Below, piece by piece: positions 17,778 through 27,971 of a stretch of DNA of 64,000 nucleotides. How positions within the stretch are numbered: the first letter of the stretch is position 1; each line of letters begins with the position of its first letter. Both the position numbers and the translations under genes were made by a program. The notes under the pieces are model-generated. The model searched no databases. It was not told where the DNA came from and saw only the letters and a program-made list of their open reading frames with translations. The DNA comes from Palsa-1447 sp964414785 (GTDB lineage: Bacteria; Verrucomicrobiota; Verrucomicrobiia; Opitutales; Opitutaceae), in NCBI GenBank assembly GCA_964414785.1, contig CAYPXZ010000007.1, positions 59,275 through 123,274 of the forward strand, written 5' to 3'.

Positions 17778-18571
17778 TCTCCCCCGTGTGCATCCTGACG
17801 GTCGCGGGCTCCGACAGCGGGGGCGGCGCGGGCGTCCAGGTCGACCAGCGCACGATACGCGCGATAGGCGGCCACGCGCTGACCGCTGTCACGGCGGTCA
17901 CGGCCCAGGACACCCTTGGGGTCAGCGCCTGGGAGCCCGTGAGCGCGGCGCTCGTCCGCGCCCAGGTCGAGTCCGCCCTTTCGGGGTTCCCTGTCGCCGC
18001 CGTAAAGACAGGCCTCCTGCCGGGCCCGGGGACGATCAGGGCGGTCGCCAGCGCGCTCGCCCGCTTCCCCGCGCTGCCCCTCGTGATCGACCCGGTGCTG
18101 TCCTCGACCAGCGGCACGCGCTTCCTCTCGGACACGGGGGTCCGCGCCCTAAGGACGCTCCTCTTCCCCATTGCCTCCGTCATCACGCCGAACTGGCCCG
18201 AGGCGGCCGCGCTCACAGGCCTCACCGTCCGGACGCACGCCCAGGCGGCGCGCGCCGCGGCCCAGCTCGCCCTCGAGTGCGGCCGGCCGGTCCTCGTCAA
18301 GGGCGGGCACGCCCGGGGCGGGATTTGCCGCGACTGCCTCGCCATCCCCGGCAAGGACATCCTGTGGTACGAGGCCCCGCGTATCGCAACCACCAATACG
18401 CACGGCACGGGGTGCGTCCTCTCCTCGGCGATCGCCAGCTGGCTGGGGCGCGGGGCCGCGCTCCCGGAGGCGGTGCGGCTCGCCAGGTCCTTCCTCCAGC
18501 GGGCGCTCACGCGCGGCCGCGGGCTAAGGTGGAAGGGCGGACGGGGCACGGCGTTCTACGGGAACCGCTGA
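17774..18571 (+). CDS. thiD: HMP / HMP-phosphate kinase ThiD
   Basis: ThiD phosphorylates HMP and then HMP phosphate to give the pyrophosphate used by ThiE. The 265-residue ribokinase-fold protein shows LTVAGSDSGGGAGVQVD at the N-terminus, TAVTAVTAQDT, VIDPVLSSTSG, ITPNWPEAAALTG and the anion-hole motif THGTGCVLSSAIA. It ends the operon and overlaps thiF by ATGA. Together these genes make both halves of thiamine and join them; thiL for the last phosphorylation is not in the window. Confidence 0.94.
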   Translation: MISPVCILTVAGSDSGGGAGVQVDQRTIRAIGGHALTAVTAVTAQDTLGVSAWEPVSAALVRAQVESALSGFPVAAVKTGLLPGPGTIRAVASALARFPALPLVIDPVLSSTSGTRFLSDTGVRALRTLLFPIASVITPNWPEAAALTGLTVRTHAQAARAAAQLALECGRPVLVKGGHARGGICRDCLAIPGKDILWYEAPRIATTNTHGTGCVLSSAIASWLGRGAALPEAVRLARSFLQRALTRGRGLRWKGGRGTAFYGNR

Positions 18572-18630
18572 CCGCGCCCTTTGCGGTTGGAATCGCCCCG
18601 GGCAGCGATAGCCTCCTTTCCCGACACCGC

Positions 18631-20910
18631 ATGAGAGCGCTCCGCACCTTCCTCGGCTTCCTTTTCCTTGCGGCGGGCCTTGGGGCCGTAGACAAGGTGC
18701 CGAAGTACGAGATCACCGACACCTTCGTGACCGGCCCGACGATGCTCCTGCGGGCGGGCAGGGACGGGGAGATCAAGGAGATCTGGTCGGGAATGGACGC
18801 CAAGCGGAAGCTCCACGTGCCGCTTTTCCTGGAAACCTCCATCTTCGGCCAGATCCGAAAGGGGCTGGGATGGCTGGACCTGCGCAGCTTCAGGTACCAC
18901 CACGCGGGCTCGCGTCCCGGCTACATCCACCTGCAGTCCGACGACGGGTTCGTCTCGATCGAGGTCACGTCGGCGAAGGACGCCCCGGCGAGCCCGATCT
19001 TCGTCCGGTACACCTTCGCCGAGAAGGTCGACCTGAGGCTCTCGGCCCACTTCAAGTACCCCGCCTTCACAAAGGAGGCGCGCGCCGACGATGCGGCCGG
19101 CTGCGCGAGGTTCTCGACCCTCTGGCGCGGGGAGAACGCAGTCCTGACGACGACGGGGGGGCCCGGGCTTGTCCTCGCCACGTACCCCCTCGGAAGGACC
19201 CTGTCGATCAACGCCTCGGGACTTGAGAAGGAGATCGAAGGGGTCCGCGACGTGCTCCTGTGCGTCGACGCGACCGAGGCGCGGCCGCCCCCGGCGGGTC
19301 CCGGCGGCTTCGCCGGCGCCTGGGTCACCCTCCTTGGCGGGACCGGCGGCCACCGAGCGGCCTCCGAGGAGGGCCTTGTCTCAATCTCCTCCGACAACCC
19401 GAAGCTCGACCGGATGTTCGACTACTCGCTCGACGCCATCACGGCCTCGCAGTTCGCCTCGGGCGACGTGATGGCCGACGTCTTCTTCTACAGGGACTCG
19501 TGGCTGAGGGACGGCACGTACACGATGATGGGGCTCTCGCTCGCCGGGGACTATGCATCGGCCGGCCGCTACTTCGCGTTCTGGACCTCGCAGAGGGACT
19601 TCTCGGTGGGCGGCGAGAGGGAGGCCCAGCAGCCGGCGATCGCCATCACCGGCATGTGGTACTACTCGCTCCTTAACCCGGACGGCGCCGCCTTCCTGCG
19701 ATCGTCATGGCCGTACGTGAAGTACTACGCGGACTACTACGTCGGCCGCGTGGCCCGTGAGGGCATGCTCAACCTTGCGGAGGAGTGGATCTGCTTCATC
19801 CCCGCTCCGTCGACCTGGCCCAACGCGGAGGTCTACAGCGGGCTGCGCGCCGCGTCGAAGATCGCCGCCAGGCTCGGCCGAAATGAGGAGTGCCGCCAGT
19901 GGAACGAGTCCGCCGACAGGCTCCAGGCGCAGTTCTCGAGGCAGGCCTACGACCCGCAGCGGGGCCGGATCATCCCGATGGCGGGCCCCGCGGACCAGTC
20001 CTTCGTCGACCCGGAGTACCCGAAGGCCGAGAACCGCAACGGCCCCCTGCGCGACGACCGGGTCGACGCCGGCATGCTCATCATCGGGCGCTTCGCCGCA
20101 TTCGGGAGGAACCAGGGCATCCTCCCCGTCGACGACCCGCGGTTCGCCTCCACCCAGGCCCAGGTCATCCGCGACCTTGAGAACCCCGACCATTCGATCT
20201 TCCGGTTCGGCCCCAACCCCCAAAGCCCCCATGCGCCCGCGGGCGAGCTCGACACGTGGCCCATCATCGGGTCCTGGGCGGCCCAGGACGAGTGGCTGCT
20301 CGGCAGGACCGACCTGGCGTGGAGGTACCTGCTTTCCGGCATCGTTAACAAGAAGGGCTACGACAGCGACGCCATGCTCTGCTACCTCCCCGAGAACTGG
20401 GACCGCCGCGGCATACCCGACAAGCCGATGATCGTCTGGTCGCACGGGGATTTCGTGACCTCCACCCTCCTCCTGTTCCTCGGGATCGACCTCGAGGCCC
20501 CCCGCGCGGACCTGGGGCTTGCACCCAGCCTGCCGCCGGGGATGGACCACGCCAAGATCTCGAACTTCCGCTTCCGGGACTGGCACCTGGACCTCGACCT
20601 GAAAAGGCACGGCGCGCAGGTCGACGTCGTCCTCTGGGCGACCCGACCCAAGGGCGGGTCGCTGGCGATCCAGCTCCCCTTTGAGAGGGTCGAGCGCGTC
20701 GCCTCGGGGCAGGAGGCGCGCTTCACGGTCGATCCCAGCCGATACTACCTGGCGTTCGGCCGGTCCGCCAACGCCCCGGAGCGCGCTCGGATCATCTCGA
20801 AGGTCCTCTTGGGGAAGGATCCCCCGATCGACCCCGAAAGCATGACACCCGCGGAGCTCGAGGCGTTCATCGTGGCGACCGAGACGGGCTACGCCCCGAA
20901 GAACGAGTGA
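18631..20910 (+). CDS. Exported six-hairpin (alpha/alpha-6) glycosidase-like protein
   Basis: The product is 759 residues with a Sec signal peptide (MRALRTFLGFLFLAAGLGAV). The ATG at 18631 is chosen because the signal begins there; the frame is open upstream only as a shadow of thiD. An N-terminal beta-rich region of about 250 residues is followed by a helical toroid with FYRDSWLRDGTYTMMGLSLA, MWYYSLLNPDG, LNLAEEWICFIPAP and DTWPIIGSWAAQDEWLLGRT, the layout of GH15/GH63/GH78-like enzymes. The SWLRDGTY and AEEW segments are good candidates for the active site. The substrate is not clear. The gene begins only 59 bases after thiD but is unrelated in function, and it converges on the next gene with 7 bases between stops. 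Confidence 0.68.
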   Translation: MRALRTFLGFLFLAAGLGAVDKVPKYEITDTFVTGPTMLLRAGRDGEIKEIWSGMDAKRKLHVPLFLETSIFGQIRKGLGWLDLRSFRYHHAGSRPGYIHLQSDDGFVSIEVTSAKDAPASPIFVRYTFAEKVDLRLSAHFKYPAFTKEARADDAAGCARFSTLWRGENAVLTTTGGPGLVLATYPLGRTLSINASGLEKEIEGVRDVLLCVDATEARPPPAGPGGFAGAWVTLLGGTGGHRAASEEGLVSISSDNPKLDRMFDYSLDAITASQFASGDVMADVFFYRDSWLRDGTYTMMGLSLAGDYASAGRYFAFWTSQRDFSVGGEREAQQPAIAITGMWYYSLLNPDGAAFLRSSWPYVKYYADYYVGRVAREGMLNLAEEWICFIPAPSTWPNAEVYSGLRAASKIAARLGRNEECRQWNESADRLQAQFSRQAYDPQRGRIIPMAGPADQSFVDPEYPKAENRNGPLRDDRVDAGMLIIGRFAAFGRNQGILPVDDPRFASTQAQVIRDLENPDHSIFRFGPNPQSPHAPAGELDTWPIIGSWAAQDEWLLGRTDLAWRYLLSGIVNKKGYDSDAMLCYLPENWDRRGIPDKPMIVWSHGDFVTSTLLLFLGIDLEAPRADLGLAPSLPPGMDHAKISNFRFRDWHLDLDLKRHGAQVDVVLWATRPKGGSLAIQLPFERVERVASGQEARFTVDPSRYYLAFGRSANAPERARIISKVLLGKDPPIDPESMTPAELEAFIVATETGYAPKNE

Positions 20911-20917
20911 TAAGCGC

Positions 20918-23900
20918 TCAGGGCACGAGGTAGACCTCGGCAAGTCCGACGCCGGTCGAGCCGTTCGCCCCCGTGAGCTGGAGCGTGTAGCTTCCCGCCG
21001 GTAGGGTCGCCACCATCGCGCTGTCGGCGGAACCGGCCGGAAGTGCGAACGCACCTGCGGCGATCATGTCGGCGGACGTGGCTTGGCGGAACATCGCGGA
21101 TACGGCCAACGAGCCCAGGCTTATCGGATTGCCCCACCCCGTATTGCTCGAAACGAGGACGCTGTTTGAGGTGTAAAGGCCGATCGAGGGCTGTGCGATC
21201 GATCCGGACACCCCATAGGTCGCGAGCGCCGGCCCGACGCCTCGCAGGAGCAAGGTCACCGGCTGGCTCCCCTGGATCACGAATCCAGCGATCAGGATGT
21301 TGGCGCCTAAGCCCACGTTGGCTCTCGCCGAAATGTTCACGAGATTCGCCGTCGGCGTTCCCGAGTCCGCGTCATAGATCTCCGCAAGCCCGACTCCCGT
21401 CGTGGAGTTGGCGCCCGAGAGCTGCGAGGTGTAGGAACCGGGCGCAAGGCTCGTGAGGATGGCGGAATCGGCCGAATTCGGGGCGAGGGAGAACGCGCCC
21501 ACCTGGGTGAAGGCGTTGGCGAGGTTCGCGCCCCCGCCCCACGCGCCGTCGGTGGCAAGGGTGGTCCCGGCACTCGAGATCAGGGCAAGCTCGGGCAGGG
21601 AGAGGGCTCCCGAGACGCCGAAGGTGCCGAGGGTCGGCCCCACGCCGCGCAGGAGAACGCCCTTAGCCCCCGTTCCCTGGATCACGAAACCGGCGATGAG
21701 GATGTTGCCGCCGGTACCCACCGCGCAGCGCGCCGAGAGGTTGACGATCCTGCCCGAGGCCCCCTGCGTCGGCGGGGAACTCGGGTTTTGCACCGTGAGA
21801 ACGGCGGCGGAACTCGTTATCGTGGACTGCCCGCTCGTCACGGTTACGGTGTAGGCGCCGTCATTCGCGGCCGTCGCGGAGGCAATCGTGTAGTCCGCGT
21901 TCACGGCACCGGCGATCGCGATTCCGTTGTCATACCATTGGTAGGACAGGCTGCCCAGGCCGGTCGCCGAAACCGAGAAGGCTACGGCGGTGCCGGGAGA
22001 CACGGTCTGCGCGGAGGGTTCCGACGTGATGGCCAGCGTGTCGACCTCGGCCCTCCCAAGGCGCCGGCTGTTGAATTGGTACATTGGCCAGTCGGACGAA
22101 GCCGAGCCGGTCCCCAGGTCGAAGGCGTAGACCTTGTGGTCATTGCTCCCGAAGTAGAGCGTCGTCCCAGCGATGACCGGCGACGACCGGATCCAGTCGT
22201 CTGAGGCGTACGTCCTCACAAGGGCCCCGGAGGGGCCGACCGCGTAGACATTGTGGTCGTAGCAGCCGATATAGACGACGCCGTTCGCGTCCACCGCCGG
22301 CGCGCTTGCCCGCACCTGGGCACCCATGGCGAACTTCCAGTTCAGCCCTCCGCTCGCCGCCGAGAGCGAGTAAAGATTGCCGTCGTAGCCCCCGAAGTAC
22401 ACCGCGCCATTGGCGAGCGCCGCGGCCGACGTCACGCCGTTGCCGACCTTGTAGGCCCACCGCTGGTTCCCCGAGGGGTCGACCGAATAGAAGTTCCCGC
22501 TCAGCGTCCCGAAATAGAGGTTCCCGGCCGCGTCGATCGCGGCCGCCGTGTAGATCTGCTCGCCCGACACGGGCGCGGTGAACACCCATTTCTGGGCGCC
22601 GGCCGGGGTGAATGCGTAGAGGGAGCCCCCGTCCGTCGGGATATAGACCGTCCCGTCCGGCGCGATGGTCGGCGCGGCGTAGGAGAAGCCCGGCACCGGA
22701 GCCTTCCACTTCAGGGCCCCGGCCGGGGTCAGCGCGTAGAGGTTCCCGTCGTCCGCGTGGATGTAGAGCGTGCCGTCCGCGGCCAGGGCCGGGGACGACG
22801 AGAGCCCGTTGTCCAGGCCCGAGCCGGAGGCGGGGGTGGGCACCGTGTACTTCCACTTGAGCCCGCCGGCCGAGGTGAACGCGTAGACGTTCCCGTCGTC
22901 GCAGCCCGCGTACACCGTCCCGTCGGAGCCGATCGCGGCCGAGCTCGTGTCAAAGGAGCCGCCCGCCGCGTAGCTCCACTCCACGGTGCCGAGCTGGTTG
23001 AAGGCGTAGAACGAGTTGTCGTTGCTTCCGACGTACACGGTCCCGTCGGGGCCCACGGAGGGCGAGCAGGTGACCGCGTCGCCCGTCCGGCCCTGCCACC
23101 GCGAGTCCGCGATCGAGAGCGTGAACTGACCGATGTCGTTCGCCGTCTGCCCGTCGACGCTGATCAGGTACGTCGTCCCCGCCGACGCCGAGAACGAGGC
23201 CAGGCACGAGCTCACGGCCGTTGTCGTGCCCGCGGTCCCGCTCGAGGCCGCCGACGCGACGAGCGAGAGGGAGCCTACCGACGAGCCCGTGTAGACGGCG
23301 ACGTCGGGATTGAAGTCGGCGCTGTAGCCCGAGACCTGCACCGGGCCGGTGCCGGGCGCCGTCCAGGAATACCAGAGCGAGTGGCCCCCCGCGTGGCCCA
23401 GTATCCGGGGCTCGCCGGCCTCAAGCGTCGCGTTGGGATTGGCGTCAAGGAGGGAGGTGCTCGCCCCGGAGAGGACCCTCGGCTGGGAAGCGGAGTCGTT
23501 GTCGGGGTCCGTGTTGACCGCGAGGATCGTCTGGCCGCTCTGGCTTCCCTGGCCCTGGACCAGGATCTGGTAGGTGGTCCCGGCCGAGGCGTGGAATTTC
23601 ACCTCGCTGTAGCTGACCCTCGTGCCGGACGCCCCCTCCAGGGGCTCCGACGCGAAGTTGGCGCTGTCGGCGACGAGGCTGAGCGAGCCCAAGCCCGCGC
23701 CGGTGTACACGCCAAGCAGCGTCGCATAGGTGCTTCCCCCCGTCTCGAAGGTGCCCCCCGCCGTCCCGCTCGTGTCGATCTCGACGCTTGCATCCTGCGG
23801 CGCCGTCCACTGCCACCAGAGCGAGTGGCCGCCCGCCGTCCCCGCGACGGTCGGCGTGCCCGGATCGGGCGACGCAGGCGAATCCGCGTTGTTGGACCGC

Positions 23901-25330
23901 GTGTAGGGATCCAGGCCAGCAAGGGTCACCCGGCCGGCGAACGTGGCGTTCGGGGGCGTGTTCGCGGCCGTCGTGAGCGAGGCCGCCAGGTTGAGCCGGC
24001 CGTTCGTCTGGGCCTTGCCCACGAGGGCCGGGATCCTGTCGGCCCCGTTGAGGACCCGGTTGATGATCTGCCGGTAGGTGTCGCCCGGGTACTTGGCCCG
24101 CAATAGCGCCACGGCGCCGGTGACGAACGGCGTCGCAAGCGAGGTCCCGCTCGCGTAGGCGTAGCCGGACGGCCCCGAGTTCGAGGTGGACAGGATGCTC
24201 TCCCCCGGCGCGAAGATCTCGACGGAACCGGAGCCGTAGTTCGAGAAGTAGACCGGCAGGTCGCGGTTGTCGGTGGCGCCGACGCAGATGATGTTGTCGA
24301 GCGGGTAGTCGGCCGGGAAGGCCGGGGAGATGTCGATGTTCTCGCCGCTGTTGCCGGCCGCGCAGACAAAGACGATGCCGGCCTTGCCGGCCGCCTGGAT
24401 GGCGTCCATCTCCGCCTGGGACCCGCTCGAGCTGCCGAAGCTCGCGTTGATCACGGAGACGCCGTGCGAGATCGCATAGTCGATGCAGGGAAGCTCGTCG
24501 GTCGTCGTGCCCGAGCCGGAGCCGTCCAGAAACTTGAGCACCATCAGCTGCACCTTCCAGGCGACCCCGGCGACCCCCTTGCCGTTGTTTCCCACCGCCC
24601 CGACGACGCCGGCGGTGAGCGTGCCGTGCCCTCCCGCGGACACGTCGTCCGTGGGCACCCCGCTCTTTGCGACGCCGTTGAGCCCGTTCGCGCTGTCGGT
24701 CTCGGAAATCGAGTCCGCCCGCCCGTTCGAGCCGACCGACGCATAGGAGGTCGTGGTCCCCGGGGTCGGGTTGGCCCACAGGTTCGCCATCAGGTCCTCG
24801 TGGGTCGTCAATGCGCCCGAGTCCAGCATGCCGACGACGACGCCCGGGGCCAGGGTCAGGGTGTCCCATCCGGCCTGGGCGCGGATATCGGCGCCCGCGA
24901 TGCCGCCGTTCGCCCCCGTGTTGCTCAGCCCCCATTGGCTCCCGAAATCCGGGTCGTTGGGAACCGTGGCCAAGGCGCTGCGGACATAGTCGGGCTCGAC
25001 GTACTCGTAGCGCCCGGTGGCCATGAGCCGCTTGACCGCGGCCTCGACGGTGTCGCCCGGGGCGAGCCTGATGACCCGAACGTTGCCGAAGCGCTCGAAT
25101 TTCGCCCTCAGGCCGAGGCCTTCGGCCTGCTCCGCCTGGTCGATCGCAAGCGAGGCGAGCGGCTTCGGCTTGGCGATCACGACGCCGTCCCGGTAGCCCT
25201 GGGCTTTCTCTCGGGTGCTGATATTGCCCCCCACGGTAAAGGGCGCGCCGGAAGAGGGGCATGCGAGGGCCAGGGCGAGGGCGACGGGCATAAGGCCCCG
25301 TATCGCACGTCCTCTCAATGACTTGCTCAT
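20918..25330 (-). CDS. Secreted subtilisin-like protease fused to a PQQ-type propeller, Ig domain and twin C-terminal modules
   Basis: The product has 1470 residues from Met at 25330, which starts a signal peptide ending near ACPSSGAP (about 30). An inhibitor-like propeptide (about 40-118) precedes an S8 domain with the full triad: Asp170 in GMLDSG, His235 in GGHGTLTAG, Ser397 in SGTSLATP, plus Asn327 in AAGNSG. Two bacterial pre-peptidase-like beta domains follow (with FHASAGTTYQILVQGQG). Then come about seven PQQ-like blades (YVGSNDNSFYAFNQLG, YFGGYDGNLYSL), one Ig-like domain (VSPGTAVAFSVSATGLGSLS) and two copies of a roughly 130-residue module ending in GVGLAEIYD and GVGLAEVYLVP. Those modules recur in two other genes here. 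The protease should act outside the cytoplasm; its substrate is unknown. Confidence 0.9.
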   Translation of the reverse strand: MSKSLRGRAIRGLMPVALALALACPSSGAPFTVGGNISTREKAQGYRDGVVIAKPKPLASLAIDQAEQAEGLGLRAKFERFGNVRVIRLAPGDTVEAAVKRLMATGRYEYVEPDYVRSALATVPNDPDFGSQWGLSNTGANGGIAGADIRAQAGWDTLTLAPGVVVGMLDSGALTTHEDLMANLWANPTPGTTTSYASVGSNGRADSISETDSANGLNGVAKSGVPTDDVSAGGHGTLTAGVVGAVGNNGKGVAGVAWKVQLMVLKFLDGSGSGTTTDELPCIDYAISHGVSVINASFGSSSGSQAEMDAIQAAGKAGIVFVCAAGNSGENIDISPAFPADYPLDNIICVGATDNRDLPVYFSNYGSGSVEIFAPGESILSTSNSGPSGYAYASGTSLATPFVTGAVALLRAKYPGDTYRQIINRVLNGADRIPALVGKAQTNGRLNLAASLTTAANTPPNATFAGRVTLAGLDPYTRSNNADSPASPDPGTPTVAGTAGGHSLWWQWTAPQDASVEIDTSGTAGGTFETGGSTYATLLGVYTGAGLGSLSLVADSANFASEPLEGASGTRVSYSEVKFHASAGTTYQILVQGQGSQSGQTILAVNTDPDNDSASQPRVLSGASTSLLDANPNATLEAGEPRILGHAGGHSLWYSWTAPGTGPVQVSGYSADFNPDVAVYTGSSVGSLSLVASAASSGTAGTTTAVSSCLASFSASAGTTYLISVDGQTANDIGQFTLSIADSRWQGRTGDAVTCSPSVGPDGTVYVGSNDNSFYAFNQLGTVEWSYAAGGSFDTSSAAIGSDGTVYAGCDDGNVYAFTSAGGLKWKYTVPTPASGSGLDNGLSSSPALAADGTLYIHADDGNLYALTPAGALKWKAPVPGFSYAAPTIAPDGTVYIPTDGGSLYAFTPAGAQKWVFTAPVSGEQIYTAAAIDAAGNLYFGTLSGNFYSVDPSGNQRWAYKVGNGVTSAAALANGAVYFGGYDGNLYSLSAASGGLNWKFAMGAQVRASAPAVDANGVVYIGCYDHNVYAVGPSGALVRTYASDDWIRSSPVIAGTTLYFGSNDHKVYAFDLGTGSASSDWPMYQFNSRRLGRAEVDTLAITSEPSAQTVSPGTAVAFSVSATGLGSLSYQWYDNGIAIAGAVNADYTIASATAANDGAYTVTVTSGQSTITSSAAVLTVQNPSSPPTQGASGRIVNLSARCAVGTGGNILIAGFVIQGTGAKGVLLRGVGPTLGTFGVSGALSLPELALISSAGTTLATDGAWGGGANLANAFTQVGAFSLAPNSADSAILTSLAPGSYTSQLSGANSTTGVGLAEIYDADSGTPTANLVNISARANVGLGANILIAGFVIQGSQPVTLLLRGVGPALATYGVSGSIAQPSIGLYTSNSVLVSSNTGWGNPISLGSLAVSAMFRQATSADMIAAGAFALPAGSADSAMVATLPAGSYTLQLTGANGSTGVGLAEVYLVP

Positions 25331-25435
25331 CGTCTCGTTTGGGTGGGGTGGCGGATCGCGGACTCTTCGGACAGGAGACGAAAGGCAAGGTGCCAACGTT
25401 TCAACGCCCAAGCGGATTTCCCCGGAGCCGGGACC

Positions 25436-27964
25436 CTATGTTTCCTGCCTGAGGACCTCGAGCGGTGGGTGGTCGAGGATTCCGCGGCCCGCGACGAGTC
25501 CCGTCGCGACCGCCAGGGCGGAAACCACCGCCACCGCGGCGGCGACCTGCCCGATCGGGGACGACGCCGTCACATGGAACACGTAATGCGCCAACAGCAG
25601 GTTGCCGGCGACGGCGAGGACCGCGCCGACCAGCGCTGCCTGGATCCCGAGGACCGCGTACTCAACCAGCTGGATCAGCGCCAATTGGCGGCGCGTGGCG
25701 CCGAGCGTCCTCAGGAGCACCGTCTCTCGTATCCGCTGGTGGCGTCCCATGAGGACCGCGCCGGCGAGGACGACCAGCCCCGTGGCCGCGGTGAAGAGCG
25801 CCATGAACTGGATCGCAAAGGCAACCTTCGAGAATATCCCGCCGAGGGTCTCGACGACGAGCGCGAGGTCGATCGCCGTCACGTTCGGGAACTCATCCAC
25901 GACGGCGCGCTGGACCCGCGCCGACTGGGCCGGCGAGCCGGCGTGGAGCGCCGCCAGGTAGGTCTTAGGCGCGCCCTCGAGCACCCCCTCCGGAAACACC
26001 ACGAAGAAGTTGGGCTCGAGCCTTCGCCATTCGACGGAGCGGATGCTGCCGACCCGTGTGCGCACGGGAAGGCCCTGGACGTCCCAGTCGACCTCGTCGC
26101 CCAGGTGCAGCTGCATGTCGCGGGCGAGCCCCTCCTCGACCGAGATCGGCACCAGGCCCCCTCCGGGGTCGGCGCGGCCCGTGAAGGTCCCCTCGACCAC
26201 CTTCTCCGTCGCGCTGAGTCCTCCCCGGAACGTGGAGCGGTACTCCCGGCGAAGCCCCCAGGCCGCGACATGCGCGTCTTTCTCGTGCAGGAGCTTCTCG
26301 ACCGCCACGCCCCTAAGGGACGTGATCCTCATGGTGACGATCGCGGCGCTTTCGATGACGGGCGAGCCCTCTCCTGCGGCGACCTTCCCGAGCGGGCCCA
26401 TCTGGTCGTCCTGGATGTCGAAGAAGATCAGGTTGGGCCTGCCGAGCGAGTCCGCGCCCTGGATCTCGCGAAGGAGCGTCGTCCGGACAAGGAAGAGCGT
26501 AAGGACGAGGAACGTGCCGAGGCCGAGCGAAAGCAGGAGCAGGACCGTCCTGTTGTTCGGCCTGTGGAGGTTCCCGAACCCCTGGCGCACGACATAGGGA
26601 AGGCTCTTGGGGACGAAGCGGCGGGCGGCCCAGGCGACGGCGGCGCCGAGACCTGCGAGGACGAGGAACCCGAGGCCGAGCATCCCGGCGAACCCGAGGC
26701 CGATGGAGAGGGCGCCCGTCTGCCACACCGCGAAGCCCGCGACGGAGGCGGCGATCAGGGCGCCGATCCCGAGCCTCCACGGGTCCGGCGCCGATGCCGC
26801 GCGCTCCGCGACCGCGGAGCGAAGCGCCGCAAGCGGAGGGATCCGGCGCACGGACAAAAGCGGTAGAAGGGAGAAGAGCAGGCAGATGACGACCCCCGCG
26901 CCCATGCCGCGAAGGAGCGAGGGCCAGGAGACAAAGAAGTCCACGTCGATCGGGAGCACGCCCTTGAAAAGCGCCGGAAGGGCCATCTGGACCCCGACGC
27001 CCAGGGCCCCTCCGGCCAACGCCCCGGCAAGCCCCAGTCCAAGGCCCTGGGCAAGGTAGACGGAAAAACTCTGCCTCGCGCTTGCGCCCAGGCAGCGCAG
27101 CACGGCGACCGTGGATATCTTCTCCCTGATGTAGGCATGGAGGGCGCTGGCGACCCCGATCCCCCCGAGGACGAGGGCCACGAACCCCACGAGGCTCAGG
27201 AACCCGTCCAGGTGGGATACCGCCTGGCCGAGGTTGCGCTTGCGCTCGGCCACCGTCTCAAACGAGAGGCGAAGCTGCGGGAATTGGACCTTCATCTGGC
27301 GGACGACCAAGTCGGGGTCGCGGCCCGCCGGCAGCGTCGCCATGGCCCGGTAGCGGGCGAGCGCCTCGGCCCCAGCAAGGCCCGTGGCGGCGAGCGACCC
27401 CGCCGGGATGTAGGCGCGCGGCGCCATCATGGCGACCCCGGGGGATTCCCCGGGGACCTTCCTGAGCGACCCGGCGACCGTGAAGAGGGTCTTGCCGAGC
27501 TTCACCTTGTCGCCCACCCGAAGGCCGTACTGCGCCATGAGGGTCGGCTCGAGGACGGCCACGTCGCCGCCCTCGCGCAGGAGCGCCGCGGCGCCCGCCG
27601 GGTCGGTCTCGAACTTGCCGTAGAACGGGAAGGCCCCCTGCATCGCGTGGACCTGGACCAGGCGCAGCCTCTTCAGCGCCGGGAAGGTCATCATGGAGGA
27701 GAAGGTCTCCTCGCGCGCGAGCTCGCCCCCCTGGGAGGCCAGGAAGTCGACTACCGGCTTCTGGAGCGGCGCCGCCGAGGTCACGAAGAGGTCCGCCCCG
27801 AGGAGGCCCTTCGCCTCGAGGTCGATCGCCTGGCGCACGTTTGCGCTGAAGGAGCCGATCGAGACCAGGGCCGCGATACCCAGGACGACCGAAAGGGAGT
27901 AGAGGAAGAGCCGGCGCCGGGAGGCGCGGGAGTCGCGCCAGGCCATCTTCAGGATGAAGCGCAT
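25436..27964 (-). CDS. ABC transporter permease, YbbP-like (FtsX/MacB superfamily)
   Basis: This 842-residue inner-membrane protein begins MRFILKMAWRDSRASRRRLF, followed by a transmembrane helix and a large periplasmic region. Groups of hydrophobic helices around 255-420 and again near the C-terminus (GILDHPPLEVLRQE at the end) give the duplicated FtsX-type pattern of YbbP proteins. It lies 7 bases downstream of the ATPase gene and so forms the membrane half of a YbbA-YbbP complex. In E. coli this pair also neighbours tesA; its cargo is not firmly established, though lipid-linked export has been proposed. Confidence 0.88.
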   Translation of the reverse strand: MRFILKMAWRDSRASRRRLFLYSLSVVLGIAALVSIGSFSANVRQAIDLEAKGLLGADLFVTSAAPLQKPVVDFLASQGGELAREETFSSMMTFPALKRLRLVQVHAMQGAFPFYGKFETDPAGAAALLREGGDVAVLEPTLMAQYGLRVGDKVKLGKTLFTVAGSLRKVPGESPGVAMMAPRAYIPAGSLAATGLAGAEALARYRAMATLPAGRDPDLVVRQMKVQFPQLRLSFETVAERKRNLGQAVSHLDGFLSLVGFVALVLGGIGVASALHAYIREKISTVAVLRCLGASARQSFSVYLAQGLGLGLAGALAGGALGVGVQMALPALFKGVLPIDVDFFVSWPSLLRGMGAGVVICLLFSLLPLLSVRRIPPLAALRSAVAERAASAPDPWRLGIGALIAASVAGFAVWQTGALSIGLGFAGMLGLGFLVLAGLGAAVAWAARRFVPKSLPYVVRQGFGNLHRPNNRTVLLLLSLGLGTFLVLTLFLVRTTLLREIQGADSLGRPNLIFFDIQDDQMGPLGKVAAGEGSPVIESAAIVTMRITSLRGVAVEKLLHEKDAHVAAWGLRREYRSTFRGGLSATEKVVEGTFTGRADPGGGLVPISVEEGLARDMQLHLGDEVDWDVQGLPVRTRVGSIRSVEWRRLEPNFFVVFPEGVLEGAPKTYLAALHAGSPAQSARVQRAVVDEFPNVTAIDLALVVETLGGIFSKVAFAIQFMALFTAATGLVVLAGAVLMGRHQRIRETVLLRTLGATRRQLALIQLVEYAVLGIQAALVGAVLAVAGNLLLAHYVFHVTASSPIGQVAAAVAVVSALAVATGLVAGRGILDHPPLEVLRQET

Positions 27965-27971
27965 GGGCCGT

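Noticed and set aside
22253..24106. Plus-strand open frame inside the subtilisin-propeller gene
   Set aside because: The real gene on the minus strand has all three protease residues and regular propeller blades, so this is a shadow.
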